A stretch of DNA of 64,000 nt from Tenrec ecaudatus. Taxonomy: Eukaryota; Chordata; Mammalia; Afrosoricida; Tenrecidae. Under the pieces are notes generated by a model. It made no database searches, had not been told where the DNA came from, and was given only the letters and a program-made list of their open reading frames with translations. Where the stretch lies: NCBI RefSeq assembly GCF_050624435.1, contig NC_134538.1, positions 113,038,437-113,102,436 of the forward strand, read 5' to 3'. A program made the position numbers and the translations under genes. Numbering within the stretch: position 1 is the first letter of the stretch; every line of letters starts with the position of its first letter. This document shows, in pieces, positions 1 through 11,480 of this stretch.

Positions 1-852
1 CCTTATCGCAAGAAATACTTTTTGCCATGTAGTCTATTTTAAATTAACAGAAGTACCTCGCCATTCTTTCGGTTAGTGTTTACATGGCAGACTGTTCCCC
101 ACTGTACCAGTAACTTGTCTATTTCTTAATGCATAACATGCATTTCTTTTGAATGCTGCACTTTTGGAACTTTTAATCTAAATGTATATCCCTTTTGCTT
201 TAACTGAAGCATTTAATCCATTTGCACACCCTGTACTTTTGATTTGGGTTGAAATTTTATTTCATCTGTAGTGCTGCCCTTGGTCCATTTACATTTTAGT
301 TTCCTTTTATGCTGAATTTTAGAGTAATTTGTATTCAATAGTTCAATGCTATGCCTCATTCTTTTCTGCTCATAATATTAAAAAGTGCAAAAAGCACAAT
401 ATACATAATTATGAAAGTCTAAAATTAATGAGTATGTATACCATCTTTGTAAGTCCAAAATGTCAAGTTCCTTTAAATTCTTTGAAAATTATGTTAGTAT
501 TGTTCAATATTTTTAATTAAATTGTTTCTAAAATACTCGTTATGTATTATTGTGTTGACTTATTTATATTTTAGCGCTTATTCACATTGACTACATGTAT
601 TTACATGGCTCTCTTCTGGCCACTCAGACCTTCACCCTGTGGAGTCATCCCTACTCTCTTATGTATAAAGTGTCTCCTCCTAAATATGCTCAAGTTCTTT
701 ATGTTTCTTAAAATGTCTATATTGTTCTCTGATTACATTGAAGGCATCATGCAGCTATGTGACCCAACATTTTTCTGATTGCATTTAAATTTAACTAGAC
801 TTCTGTTGGGCAGACATTTCAATGATTTCTCTTTAAGATTTCATTTTCCTCT
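1..852. other. AT-rich stretch, nothing recognised
   Basis: No repeat family, exon or RNA gene is recognisable. The short open frames here (about 63 codons) are what chance gives in AT-rich DNA. Confidence 0.5.
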
Positions 853-877
853 GGTGTGTGTGTGTGTGTATGTGTGG
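853..877. repeat. (TG)n microsatellite
   Basis: An uninterrupted run of TG dinucleotides with one TA interruption near its 3' end. It is short and probably mildly polymorphic. Confidence 0.9.
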
Positions 878-1160
878 TTTGTAATTTGTTGTATTTCTTG
901 AATATATAAATTAACCACTTTAACATACTCTCATTCATTCTTTCTTTGAGTAGGGAGGGAGAAGAGGTTTCACTCACTAGGACAGGAAGAGGGGTGAGTT
1001 AAAACCAACAGTGAACGAAATTCTTCAGCCACTGTGGACAGTGTCTCAGTCATATTTCTTAAAATACCTTCATCTCATTTCTGAATTTTCCAGTTTTTGT
1101 ATCTGTGCTAACATTTAGAGACATTGTTTTGATTCATCTGCCACTTTGTTACTTTTATTT

Positions 1161-1462
1161 TTGCTGTTAAGAGCCTTCCTGGTGGCTCCCACTCAGAGAG
1201 ACCTTATGGACAACAGAACAAAGCACTGCTTGTCCTGCTACATCCTCACAATTGTTCTTATGCTTGGGTCCATTGTTGGAGACCCTGGGTCAGTCCATCT
1301 TGTCAAGGGCCTTCTGCGTTTTCACTACCCTTACATTTAACCCGATATCGTGTCCTTTGCCAGGAACTGGTCTCTCCTGACAATGTGTCAAACATATCCG
1401 AAGTCTCAACATCTTTGCCTCTTAAGAAGCATTCTGGTTGTACTTTGTCCAAGGTGGATTTT
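1161..1462 (-). mobile_element. RTE LINE fragment (RTE1_LA type), 3' end
   Basis: On the plus strand the sequence follows the antisense of the afrotherian RTE 3' region: a TTGCTGTTA start, a GACCTTATGGACAACAGAAC segment, then CATCCTCACAATTGTTC and CCTCTTAAGAAGCATTCTGG. The order of these blocks is the same in the other RTE copies of the window. It is several hundred bases long, diverged and 5'-truncated, as expected for target-primed insertion. Confidence 0.8.
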
Positions 1463-2867
1463 AGTGAGTACAATTTTAGGTGTGTTCAATTATATCTAAT
1501 TATCTTCTGTTTTTAAATTTATATCCTAAAATCCTATTAGCTAGCTTAAAAATCATACTATAGCATACAATTATCTGTGGATATTCCCTTGCTTGTGTTT
1601 TCTTTGAAAATATTACATACATGTATACATTTTATGCTCTGGTCGAACAATTTAAGTATCTTAATGATTTTTTGCATTACTTTTTATTTTGTAAATCCTT
1701 GCTCAGATTCAGTCACAATGCATTTTTGTTGCTATTATTTTTGCATGGTGCTTTCTACTGACCTTTAACAATGACTTCTGTGGGAATGTAGATATCTCCT
1801 GCAGAAAGTATTTATATTTTCATTTGCTTTGGGTGATTGCCTGAGATACTACTTAATGGAAAAAATCTTTAAATGAATCTATGCATGGAAATAGTTTGTG
1901 CATTTAATCAAGCAAATTTGAGCTGAAATACATGATATCTGGCATGGTTCATAATCTCTAGGGAAATATATTTGGGCTCTTTCTTTTTTCTTTCCTGCTT
2001 TACTTTTTCTTTCTTGCTATGCTCACATCACTCTAGAACAACTTCCTCTGTAAATAAATCTCTAATTCATCATTGTCCTGCTGGTAGAGCCGGAATGATA
2101 TTTGGTTAGAATGCGTGTGGGGTTCAAGCTGCCACCCCACTGTGGAGCGAGCACGAGAGTATGGCTGTAATTTCTATGCTCCATGCCCATTGAACTTTCA
2201 AAATTGCAGCTCAATTTTATCACCTCTATTTTGTCACAATTGTAAAATATGTTCAGGGCAAACATGAAATCCCAATGGTTGATTTGGCCTTTAAGTTCTT
2301 TATCTTTTCACACCTTCCTAGTTATATATGAATACTCATCCTACATTTTGAATTATTTTAGGCATTAGCATTAGTCTGAAAATCTGATCTGCTAACAGTT
2401 TTCTCCAAAATGATATTTTGATAATTCAGACGAGAGCAGGAAGAATGATATGACTCTAAATTGCTCAGCTGCATAGGTTCACCATAGATTGAGCAGGGAA
2501 ACGATTTCGACCAGGAGTTGTAGTTATGCTAGTGAAGTATAATTAGGCTAATTTGGATAAGGGGGTTAAGATTTTATGAAGACCTTCAAAAATTCATGGG
2601 AAAAAATAATTATTTAAAAAATTTTTCCCATCAACTCTTTGAAGCCTCTTTGTACAGAAGAGCCACAAATTCGAAGGTTGTTGTCTTAGTTTCCAAGCGC
2701 TGATGTAATAGAAACACCACACCTGGGCAATATAAAATAACAAATATCTTTTCTCACAGTTTCGCGAGGTAGAAGTCATCATTTAGGGTACTGGTCATAG
2801 GGAACGACTCTTTCTCAGTCTCCTCTGAATTTCTGGCAGCTCCCTGTCTGTAAACAGCTACAACAGT
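1463..2867. other. Unassigned, AT-rich
   Basis: No confident feature. Around 2085-2150 there is a weak resemblance to a plus-strand AfroSINE head, too degraded to call. Pyrimidine-rich stretches occur at 1980-2015. Confidence 0.4.
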
Positions 2868-4782
2868 GGCTGCGTGATCTTCACCAGACTCTTACTTGAT
2901 ATTGTTCTATAGTTTGTGCCTTCGATTGAGTCACCTTTCTTTGGAAGGGGTACACCTGTGGACCTCTGCCAGTCAGTTGACAAGTAGCTGTCCTCCAATC
3001 ACCTGGCCTAGATGAGTGAGTGCTTCCAATGCTTCATCAACTTGTTGAAACATTTTGGTTGGTTTTCCATCAATGCCTGGAGTCTTGATTTTGGATAATG
3101 CATGTAATACAGATTGAATTTATTTCTTCGGTGCCATTGATTCTTGCTCCTATACTACATCTTGAAGTAGTTGAATGTCAGCTAATTCTTTTTGGTATAG
3201 TAACTCTGGATTTTTTGCATCTATAGAAACTTTCAATATTGGGATCGGAGGCTTATTTTAACTTCCGTTATTTCAGTTTATTTATGCTAAGGGTGTTCTT
3301 CCTTTTGGTTTTTTCACTCTAGGTTTGTGCACATTTCACTGTACTTTACTTTGTCTCCTCGAGCTGGCCTTTGAAATGATTTGTTCAGTGCTTTCTTCCA
3401 TCTATTTTAGCTACTGTATGATTAAGAAGAAGTTTCAGAGCACCTTCTGATATCCATTTTACCTTTTCTTTATTTCTTATCTTTTTAATGACATTCTGTT
3501 TTCTTTATGTGTGGTATTCTTGATGTGATTGCATCCCTCATCAGGTCTTATACCATTAGTTTTCAATGTTTTAAATCTGTTCTGGAAATTCAGATGAGAT
3601 ACAACCAAGGGTGTACTTTGGCTATCCCAGACTAGTTTAAATTTTTGGCTACTGCAACTTGAATTTACATATGAAGAATTGATACTTTGTTCCATAGTCA
3701 GCCCCTAGTTTTAGTAGCTGATATTGTGTTTATCTGTTGTCTCTTCCCACAGATGTAGGCAATTTGATTTCTGTGTGTTCCATCTGAAGATTTCCATGTG
3801 CATAGTTTGTGTTGTTGAAAAAGGTATTTGCTCTGAATCCTTGGTCTTCCAAAATTCTAACATGAGATCTCCAGTTGAACTTCTATCACCAAGGTCATAT
3901 TTTCCAACTACTGTTTCTTCCTCTTTGGTTCCAACTTTTGGATTTCAATCACCAATAATTGCCAAAGTGTCCTGATTTTGCTTATGATCAATTTCAAACT
4001 AAAGTTGACAAATTTATTCAGTTTACTCTTCACAAGATTTAAAGGTTAGTGCATAACTTTGAGTAATATTTGCATTGACTGGATTTCTTTGTATGCAGAT
4101 AGATATTTTCTAGCACAGACAACCTTGTACTTCAAGATAGATCTTGACATGCCCTTTCTGATAATGCATGCAACACCATGCCTCTTGAATTTTCCATTCC
4201 CAGACTACTACTGAAGTATATGATTTTCTGATTAAAATGGCCATTTCCAGTCCATTGCAGTTCTCTAATGTGTAGGATATCAATTTTTATGTATTCTATT
4301 TCATTCTGGACAACTTCTAATTTTCCTATATTCATTCTTTGTTCCTTCCAAGTTCCATTTCTTGATGGATGTTTTTTAGCTCTTTGTTCTCATTTTGAGT
4401 CATGCTCCATCAGCAAATGAGTGTCCCGAAGGCTTACCACAGCATATCATTGCGGTCGACTCTATTCCTCCACCATACCTTGAGGTCCTTCCCACCAGCG
4501 GGGTGCATATTCTGGCACTCTCTCTGACAATGTTCTTCTGCTATTTATGAGATTTGGGGTATTTGACCATGTCTCATTGCTATTCATTAGGTTGTCAGTG
4601 GCTAATTCCTCAGAAGTGGACAGCGTGTTCCATTTTAATAATCTGCCCTTCGTCTGTAATAGCTGCCGGAATGTGTTCACCTTGGGTAACGCCACCGGTA
4701 AGTGAAATACCAGTGTCATAACTTCAGGCATCACAGCTATGCTCAAACCACCACAGTATAACAACCTGACAGACACGTGGAT
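2868..4782 (-). mobile_element. RTE LINE, large degraded copy covering endonuclease and upstream RT region
   Basis: This is the longest RTE copy in the window (about 1.9 kb, antisense to the plus strand). The 5' end of the element lies at high coordinates. On the minus strand from about 4335 the frame reads MNIGKLEVV, then DILHIRELQWTG. This is the N-terminal part of the RTE/BovB apurinic-type endonuclease, with the motif glutamate preserved at about 4261-4263. Further along (3695-3477) the frame ends HKENRMSLKR, matching the linker before the reverse transcriptase. The reading frame is broken by many stops and indels, so no protein is made. The 3' half of the LINE, including most of the RT, is missing from this copy. 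Family assignment is from remembered RTE1_LA/BovB sequence. Confidence 0.85.
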
Positions 4783-5644
4783 TGGCATTATCAAGAACAA
4801 CTCCCAAAGGAAAAGGCATTTGAGTATTTTCTTTACGCAAAAGGAATAGATGTCATGGTATCATTGAAAAGAAAAATTAATATGTTTAAGGAAATTATTT
4901 TAATTACCATTTGCATAGCACATATATCTCTTCCAATAATCACTTGACTTTTCTGTGATTTTAACCTTTACGTTAGGTAGGTCACAGAGATTTGCAGCTG
5001 GCTGGAGTCACCCTCTCATAGGCAGCAGTTGACAGATCCATATGCTGTTTATTTCTGAGTCAAAGCTCTGTGATTTTTCTTTCTAAGCATATTGGAATGG
5101 AGATTAAGATAGATAACATATGGAGGCTGCTTCATATCACTGCTAATATTTTTTTCTGTATGAAATTTGAAGCTTTTTTTCTGAATGACCTAATAGAAAA
5201 GTTTGTTTGTACATAAATGGAAACAGTGATTTCAGCACTGCAGGATACTTAAAATATAATTGGCATCGGTCCCATTTCATGGGAAGCTCATCTTTAAATA
5301 GGAATTGATTATATAAACTCTGAGGGAATAAAAAGTATTTTCCAATTTTTTAATTTATTTTATTGAGTGTTGTAGTCCCTAAAAGACTGGATCCCCACAT
5401 AGGTACAAATCAGCAATATGCGGCTCTGTCCTTGGCTGCTATTTTCTGATTTACCAAGCTTCCTCTAGATCACCACTCGGTGCCATTTCCGGGGTTACAG
5501 ATTGGGATTCTAATGCTGGGAAAGATCAGTGAACACAGGGAATATATTGGCTAAACATTGATCTATATGTTTCAAAAATAAAAATCTGTATGTTTTTAAA
5601 AAATAAATCAGGAAAAGCAGTTGTCAGTGAGCAGAATCCAACTC
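4783..5644. other. Unassigned, AT-rich
   Basis: No recognisable repeat or exon. The sequence is low in complexity only locally (poly-T tracts near 5145 and 5175). Confidence 0.4.
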
Positions 5645-5815
5645 CTGTGTCTGAGGGAACATGATCTCTATGGAGCTTTTCATGGCCAAGACTCTCCGCG
5701 AGTGGGTCACCTGGTCTTTCTGCAGAGACACCTCTGGGCGGATTGAACCGTCAGCCACCTGGTTAGGAGCTGAGCCCCTAACCATTTGTTTCCCCTGGAG
5801 ACTCTGTCTTCTGAT
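5645..5815 (-). mobile_element. AfroSINE (antisense), diverged
   Basis: The antisense SINE signature is present: ACCTCTGGGCGGATTGAACC followed by TGGTTAGGAGCTGAGCCCC and CTAACCATTTG, the complement of the tRNA-like head. The AACCATTTG end suggests the subfamily whose head abuts a 'cacccaggg' motif. It is strongly diverged. Confidence 0.6.
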
Positions 5816-5919
5816 TAACCCTTCAAATGGCCACTGCTATTGAGTTGGTTGCAACTCACCCTGGCTGCGATCGTTTCATTTTGGGTTAATCTGGTTGCAC
5901 CTGTAAGAAAAGGTGAGTG

Positions 5920-5966
5920 GTGCTCGCTTTGGCAGCGCCTACACTAAAGAAAATAGGAGTGATACA
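5920..5966 (+). pseudogene. U6 snRNA pseudogene fragment (5' ~45 nt)
   Basis: The sequence GTGCTCGCTTTGGCAGC is the 5' end of mammalian U6 snRNA with one change (CGG to TGG). It is followed by ACACTAAA and GGAGTGATACA, which match the ACTAAAA and GGAACGATACA positions of U6 with a small insertion. The match stops abruptly at about nucleotide 45 of U6, before the AGAGAAG and catalytic ACAGAGA region. The copy is therefore a truncated pseudogene. U6 fragments of this kind arise when LINE reverse transcriptase switches template onto U6 RNA. Confidence 0.7.
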
Positions 5967-6397
5967 CTGTCTTCCACCCAGGTCACAGCCTGTCAGCGTC
6001 TGCTTAAGGGATTCAACTGTTGAAATCCCTGAGAGGAGACGCACTGGCCTTTTTCCTGAGGATGTGCCGACTGTACGGCACATTCACCTTCAGCTTCCTG
6101 GCTTCCAGCTGCCCAGTTCCAGGCATAGTCTTCCAGAACACCTCATCTACTGATTCAACTCAGCCTCAACTGGCCTGTGATCCACCAGCTTCTGGCCCTC
6201 AAGGTTTCCTGGATTCCCAGACCCAAGCAGCTGTGTGGGTCAAGAAAATGTAGCTGACCATCTGACCCACGGACTTGAACCAGGTGGATGAAACCATTTC
6301 TCCAAAGGCATGCTCCATCTTCCTGGATGTAAGCTTCCCCTTTTATATGTGTATAGCAGTTTCACTGGCTTAGCTTTTCTGGAGAATCACATTGACC
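5967..6397 (+). mobile_element. Possible ERVL-type LTR fragment
   Basis: The 3' part (about 6255-6397) resembles ERVL-class LTR ends: ACTTGAACCAG, then CCTTTTATATGTGTAT and a terminal TTTTCTGGAGAATCACAT, compare the 'tctctggagaaccctgac' end of such LTRs. The 5' part is not recognised. Two overlapping 77-78 codon frames have no recognised homology. Confidence 0.35.
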
Positions 6398-6534
6398 CTC
6401 TGTGGGGTTTCGCAGGCTAGAAATCTTTACAGGAGCAGAAACTCTCATCTTTCTCCCTTGGGAACGTTGGTGGAGTTCAATTGCTGACCTTGTGATTAGC
6501 AATCGAATGTTACCTGACAGTACCACAAGGCTTC
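6398..6534 (-). mobile_element. AfroSINE (antisense)
   Basis: A GTGGGGTTTCGCAGGCTAG start is followed by CTCATCTTTCTCCC, then GCTGACCTTGTGATTAGCAA, the antisense B-box/anticodon region of the SINE head. It is nearly full length at about 135 bp. Confidence 0.75.
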
Positions 6535-7136
6535 TGATTGAAAAGACATGTGTAAACACATTTTGATTTAAAACGAACAAACAAGGCAGCCACACATTCG
6601 GTTTGAAATACACTCATGGATGTACAGACTGAAATCTTAACAGCAATACTAACCCTTGTATGTAAAATGGCAAAAGCCAGAGTGTATGGCCAAGAGCAAC
6701 CTACAATCTCTGTCTGTACTGGAACCCTTCCTATACAGTTGAGATTATATAGAAATAAACTAAAAAGATTCAAATATTTGTTCATCTTTTTTATCTGCTT
6801 GGTCTCTTAAACATGGAAAAATTGTTCCCTTTTAATTATATTTGCTGTGACATTTCATCAACTTTCTTAGCTCAACTTAGTCACCAAACTGTTTTTAAAA
6901 TTATGGTTAACTCAAATCACCTGTATTCCTTGAACCCACCCTACAAAGGCTTATTGAATACCATAAGGTTGCTAAGGTTTTTGAAATTCTGCAAGGTCTA
7001 CCCAAGTAATTCCTGTCTTGATCAAGACAGACCTTCCAGCAGGAGGCAGGGTATCTCTTTGGTTAGGATTGTTTTGACTCTTGACTTTTATCTTCTCTGA
7101 AGCTACTGCTATTGGGGGCATAATGAAAAGCAGTCT
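6535..7136. other. Unassigned single-copy-looking sequence
   Basis: Nothing recognisable. Several open frames of 64-95 codons on both strands overlap one another and have no recognised product. Confidence 0.35.
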
Positions 7137-7190
7137 TTCAAATTCAGTTCATCATAGCACACACCGTTTGCTGTCTTTCTTCTTTTATTT

Positions 7191-7410
7191 GGAACTCCTG
7201 GTGATGTAGTAGCTATATGCTGGGCTGTGATCTGCAAGGTAAGCAGTTCAAAACCACCAGCCAGGCTGAAGGAGAAAGATGTGGCTTTGTCTTCTCCTAG
7301 AGTTACAGTCTTGTAAACCCAACGTGGCAGTTCTACCCTCGGCTATAGAGTTGCCATCAGTCCTAGTCCACTTGATGGCAGGGATTTCGGTGTTTTGGCT
7401 TGGTGGCTAC
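7191..7410 (+). mobile_element. AfroSINE, near full length
   Basis: The head GGAACTCCTGGTGATGTAGT is followed by GCAGTTCAAAACCACCAG, GGAGAAAGATGTGG and GTTACAGTCTTGTAAACCC. The tail contains a decayed GTCCACTTGATGGCAG motif. All blocks of the consensus are in order. A 17-bp direct repeat lies on either side of this element (see findings). Confidence 0.9.
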
Positions 7411-7527
7411 TACTTAGGGAATATTGCAAATGTTATTCAAATTCAGTTCATCGCAACATTCATCTTCTACTATCTTTCTTATCCTTATTCATAGTGAAAT
7501 GGTAAAAGGGCACAATCAAAGCACAGA

Positions 7528-7715
7528 GGCATTGGGGTTAAAGGTTTGGTAGTGAACTGAAAGGTATGTGGTTCAACCCCACCATTTGCTCTGTGGGTGA
7601 AAGATGTGACAGCCATGAAAGATCACAGCCTTGAACACAGAATGGGTATAGTTACGTTCTTCCATGTAAGGCCATGATGCAGTATGATCGACTCAACAGA
7701 ACAACAACAACAACT
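7528..7715 (+). mobile_element. AfroSINE
   Basis: The order is GTGGTTCAACCCCACCA, CTCTGTGGGTGAAAGATGTG, CACAGCCTTGAA, then GATCGACTCAACAGAACAAC and a short (AAC)n tail. It is a second plus-strand copy 120 bp downstream of the preceding one. Confidence 0.85.
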
Positions 7716-7957
7716 GGAGAATACAAATCCAGCCTTTATGGCATTCCAGTGTTAGATACCATGTACTCTATCCATTTTTACAACTAATGACCCCTCTCTG
7801 CTAAAACAATTATTTGTACCCATTTAGAAAATAACATTAGAAAGCATAGCTAACTCAATATTTATATTTAACGTATATGTGAATATTTCAGAAAGATTCC
7901 ATCACCAATTCTCAAATAATTGTTTTTCTTCAGTCCTTTCAACTCACCCTGAAATCC

Positions 7958-8176
7958 AAACCCATTGCCATTGAGTCCGTTCACAGGCACAGTAACATGA
8001 CAGGAAAGAATGAACCTGCTTCGCAGAGTTTCCAAGATGTTGACGTGGATGGTAGCTGGGCTGCGACATCTTTTCTCCACAGAGAAGCGGGAGCTGACAA
8101 TTTCATCTTTCTTCTGGAGACTGATTAGTGAGCTTGAACCTCTGACCTTGTGATTAGCAGTTCAATGCCTAAACTA
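7958..8176 (-). mobile_element. AfroSINE (antisense), full length
   Basis: It begins with AACCCATTGCCATTGAGTCC, the complement of the SINE 3' end, then has AGAGTTTCCAAGATGTTGAC and CGACATCTTTTCTCC. It ends with CTTGAACCTCTGACCTTGTG and GATTAGCAGTTCAA at the head. The TGCGACATCT stretch looks like 7SK RNA only by coincidence. Confidence 0.85.
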
Positions 8177-9482
8177 GTAGAAAATGTAATTTTAAGCACA
8201 TTTAAGTACTGAGAGCTTATTTGATCATTCCATTTACAAACCCTTAAAGGGATTTTAAAAAGGATTAAAGGCTTTGGCAAGACTTGCGTACTTTAATGAA
8301 ATGTGAATAATCCAGGAAACATAAACACTTGAATATCATAATGCATTAAATAAAGAGGCCTGGGATTGTATCTGTATATAATTACTTCATTTAAAGTTGC
8401 AGGTCATGGTCATAATTTTTTTAGCCTAATATAAAATGTTACAATTGATTCATACTTTGATTGTGAGCAGGAAAAACCTATTCTGTATGCACGACTTTGG
8501 TTGTACATGGTAAGTAGAATAGTAGAACTATTATACGCAATATTCTTAAGAAAGGAACAAGAAGTGACATATATATGCTTTTGTGAGTTCGCATGTGTCT
8601 ACACATTTTATTATGTATTTTATCTCGTAAAGCTTGCAGTTTCCCAAAGAAACTTTAACACCCCATTGTTTAGGGAAAGTAAAAGTATTATAAATCTCAA
8701 TTACTTTTTAAAAAATAAGGTAAGCCACAGAAACTAAGTACGTGGTGTATGAAATAAATAAAATGGAAATCTCAGATGATATTCAGATGTGATTTTTCCA
8801 CTGAAATCTATCGATCTTATTTTTTATAATAAATGTTATTTTTTATTTAAAAGGGAAAATGTGGCAAGACTTGTTGGTTTCAAAGATAATATATATGTTA
8901 ATTGACCTTTAATTTTTATAATCTGAGTCAACAATGTAATGATATCAAATTAAACATTTTTCCTTCTTGTCTGCAGGGTAAATGATTCTTTATATTTTAG
9001 AACAAATCCTAAAATCATGCCTTTAAAAAGAAACAAAATCAAAAGTGCCTAATGCTTCTCACCCTTTCTCCAATAATGATTCAGAAAGCTCTCTACCATA
9101 GTCTTCATTTTCTTTCATTTCATTTCCTCTTGAATTCTCCCATCCTGCCTCTGAACTACTATTCCACTGAGATTGGTCTTTCACACGGTCATTCAATGCA
9201 GTTTCACTCAATTCAGTGGTGAATTCTCAAGCCTTCCTCCAGAAACTTCTCCTTAAAAGTAAATGCCTCAATTTTAGCCATTAACTAATGTTATCACTGT
9301 GATTTTGATTCTCTGGTTCTAAAAGGATATTTTGTGGTATTTCTTCTGTGTATTTACCATGATTAGCATGCAATAAATCAAACAAATGTGTGCACGAAAA
9401 ACCTGAGTATCTCTCTATTCTATTGGTTTCTGTCTTCTTTCTTTTCTTCCTTCCTTCTTTCTCTTTTAAGAATAAAACATAC
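8177..9482. other. Unassigned AT-rich DNA with a polypyrimidine tract
   Basis: No family is recognisable. A CT-rich tract (TTTCTTTTCTTCCTTCC) at about 9427-9468 is the only low-complexity feature. Confidence 0.4.
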
Positions 9483-10460
9483 ACATTGGGTCTCTACTTA
9501 AGTACTCCCTAAATGCAAGAACACTGTTCTAATAACCTGGCATTCTGTGATGCCCACCTCCCGACATGATCACTGAAGACAAAATGGGTGCATAAACAAA
9601 TGTGCTGAAGAAGGCTGATGGTGTCTGGAAATCAAAAGATATAGCATCTGGGGTCTTAAAGGCTTGAAGATAAACAAGTGCTCATCTAGCTGAGAAGCAA
9701 CAAAGCCCACATGGAAGAAGCACACCAGCCTGTGTGATCATGAGGTGTCAATTGGATCAGGTATCAGACATCAGAAGACTCAGAAATAACAATCATATGC
9801 ATGTGAACGAGGGGTGGAGGGAGTAGACACCCAAAGCCCATCTGTAGACAATTGGGCATCCCCTCACAGAAGGGTCACAAGGAAGAGATGAGTCAGCCAG
9901 GGTGCAATGTAGCACCAATGAGACACACAACATGCCTAGAGCTCTTTAATGTTTCCTCCCCCTCCCCCCACTATCATGACCCCAGTTCTACCTTACAAAT
10001 CCGGCCAGACTGGAGCATGTACACAGGTACAGATAAGAGCTCTCGACACATGGAATCCAGGACAGATTAACCCCTCAGAAACAGTAATGGGAGTAGCGAT
10101 ACCATGAGGGTCGTGGGAAGGTAGGGGTAGAAAGGGATAATTAATCACAATGATCAAATTACAACCAGCCACCTTACCACAAAGGGGACGAACAACAGAA
10201 ACATGGGTGAAGGGAGACAGAGGTGAATGTAAGATATAAATATAATAATAATTTATTTGTAACTTATCAAGGGTTCATGAGGGAGGGAGGGTGGGGAAGG
10301 GAGGGGAAAACTGAGGACCTGATAGCAAGGACTCAAGTAGAAAGAAAAGTTTTGAAAAGGATGATGGCAACATACGTACAAATGTGCTTGACACGATGGA
10401 TGTTTGGATTGTTGTAAGAGCTGTAGGAGCCCCAGTAAAATGATTTCTAAAAATCTAAAA
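9483..10460 (+). mobile_element. Afrotherian L1, 3' UTR end
   Basis: This is about 1 kb of the long L1 3' UTR characteristic of this lineage. Key blocks in order are CATTGGGTCTCTACTTAAGT, GGGGTCTTAAAGGCTTGAAG, CAACAAAGCCCACATGGAAG, CCCCCACTATCATGACCCC, GTACACAGGTACAGATAAG and a terminal GAGCCCCAGTAAAATGATTT. No ORF2 sequence is present, so the insertion is heavily 5'-truncated. The polyadenylation signal is degraded (AGTAAA in place of AATAAA). Confidence 0.92.
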
Positions 10461-11249
10461 GAAGTTCTACAAACATTTTCTTCCATGGTTTCTCTAATTT
10501 TACACCAAATTCTAAATAATCTTAAATCTATTTGTACTTCAGCATTGCAAAATTAAGAAAACAAACCAAAAAAATTTCAAATACTATATGGTGGTGAACT
10601 GTTTACAAATATAAGAATAAACTAAGTGTTATATAATTCATTTAAGAAAAATAATAGATATCCATCATGTATAATTCATTGTCATATTATAATAATTATT
10701 ACTTACAAAGCTTAAATTCCCCTCTCTTTGGGCTGAAGGGACTCTCAAATTGGCACCTGTCAGTTTGATGTGACACTAGCATTCCTTGATTCGGATACCT
10801 TTGTCACTACCTTGTATGGCAAAGTTTCCATGGTTCACTTGTACATTTCCTTTTTCAAAATTGAGTTCAGAGATTTCGCCAAAGGCTCTTATTTTTCTTA
10901 ATGGAAATAGGCTTTAAGACCACAATATGGAAATCAAGGATGCTTACTGGTACTAGATTGGTCACTCTGGTTTAGTCTCAGAAGTGGACTGATAGATAGG
11001 TATGGAGATACTTTTAAAAGATCATTTATGAGTTCTTATTAATAATCTAATTAAAATAAACTTTTTATTGCATTCTTATCTGTTGATGTTAAAACAAGAG
11101 TTCAAATTCACATAGGAACAGGAGATAATAAAATTTTCACATCTACAAAACCTTTGTAAAACTTTATCCTATCTTATTACATCAACAACATTCTCCAAAA
11201 AGCAATGAGCCCTCCCTGCATATAGCATTGCCGAGGGAGCAGTGGTGAC
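10461..11249. other. Unassigned, AT-rich
   Basis: No recognisable repeat or coding potential. The AT content is especially high at 10520-10700 and 11030-11080. Confidence 0.4.
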
Positions 11250-11480
11250 AGTCTCCCTTAGGTCGGTTGTCACCTGCAGGACACCTGACTGAGACAGTCT
11301 GCGAAATCATTACTGCACTCAAGCCCATTGCTGTGACCGTATCGGGAGAGCCTTCCACCCCTTCCAGGGGTTTAGTTTTCCATCACTGTATTGGGTAATA
11401 TTCTGTGGGGATCCTTTGCTTTCAATGACTAATTTTAGGAAGTTGGACCTCTACCTTTATTGAAATGCTTTTCTAAAATC
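11250..11480 (-). mobile_element. Possible old RTE/AfroSINE-related fragment
   Basis: Weak matches in the right order: AGGTCGGTTGTCACC, then CACTCAAGCCCATTGCTGTG, then TGTGGGGATCCTTTGC and CAATGACTAATTTTAGGAAG. These resemble antisense RTE 3' end plus a SINE-related segment. Divergence is high and the call could be wrong. Confidence 0.4.

Noticed and set aside
2085..2150. Possible AfroSINE head
   Set aside because: Only a few short words match and the body and tail are missing.
4462..4800. 112-codon minus-strand open frame
   Set aside because: It falls in the 5' part of the large RTE copy and is explained by that element.
8055..8080. Similarity to 7SK RNA (GGCTGCGACATCT)
   Set aside because: The stretch is part of an antisense AfroSINE whose consensus has a similar word, and no further 7SK sequence follows.
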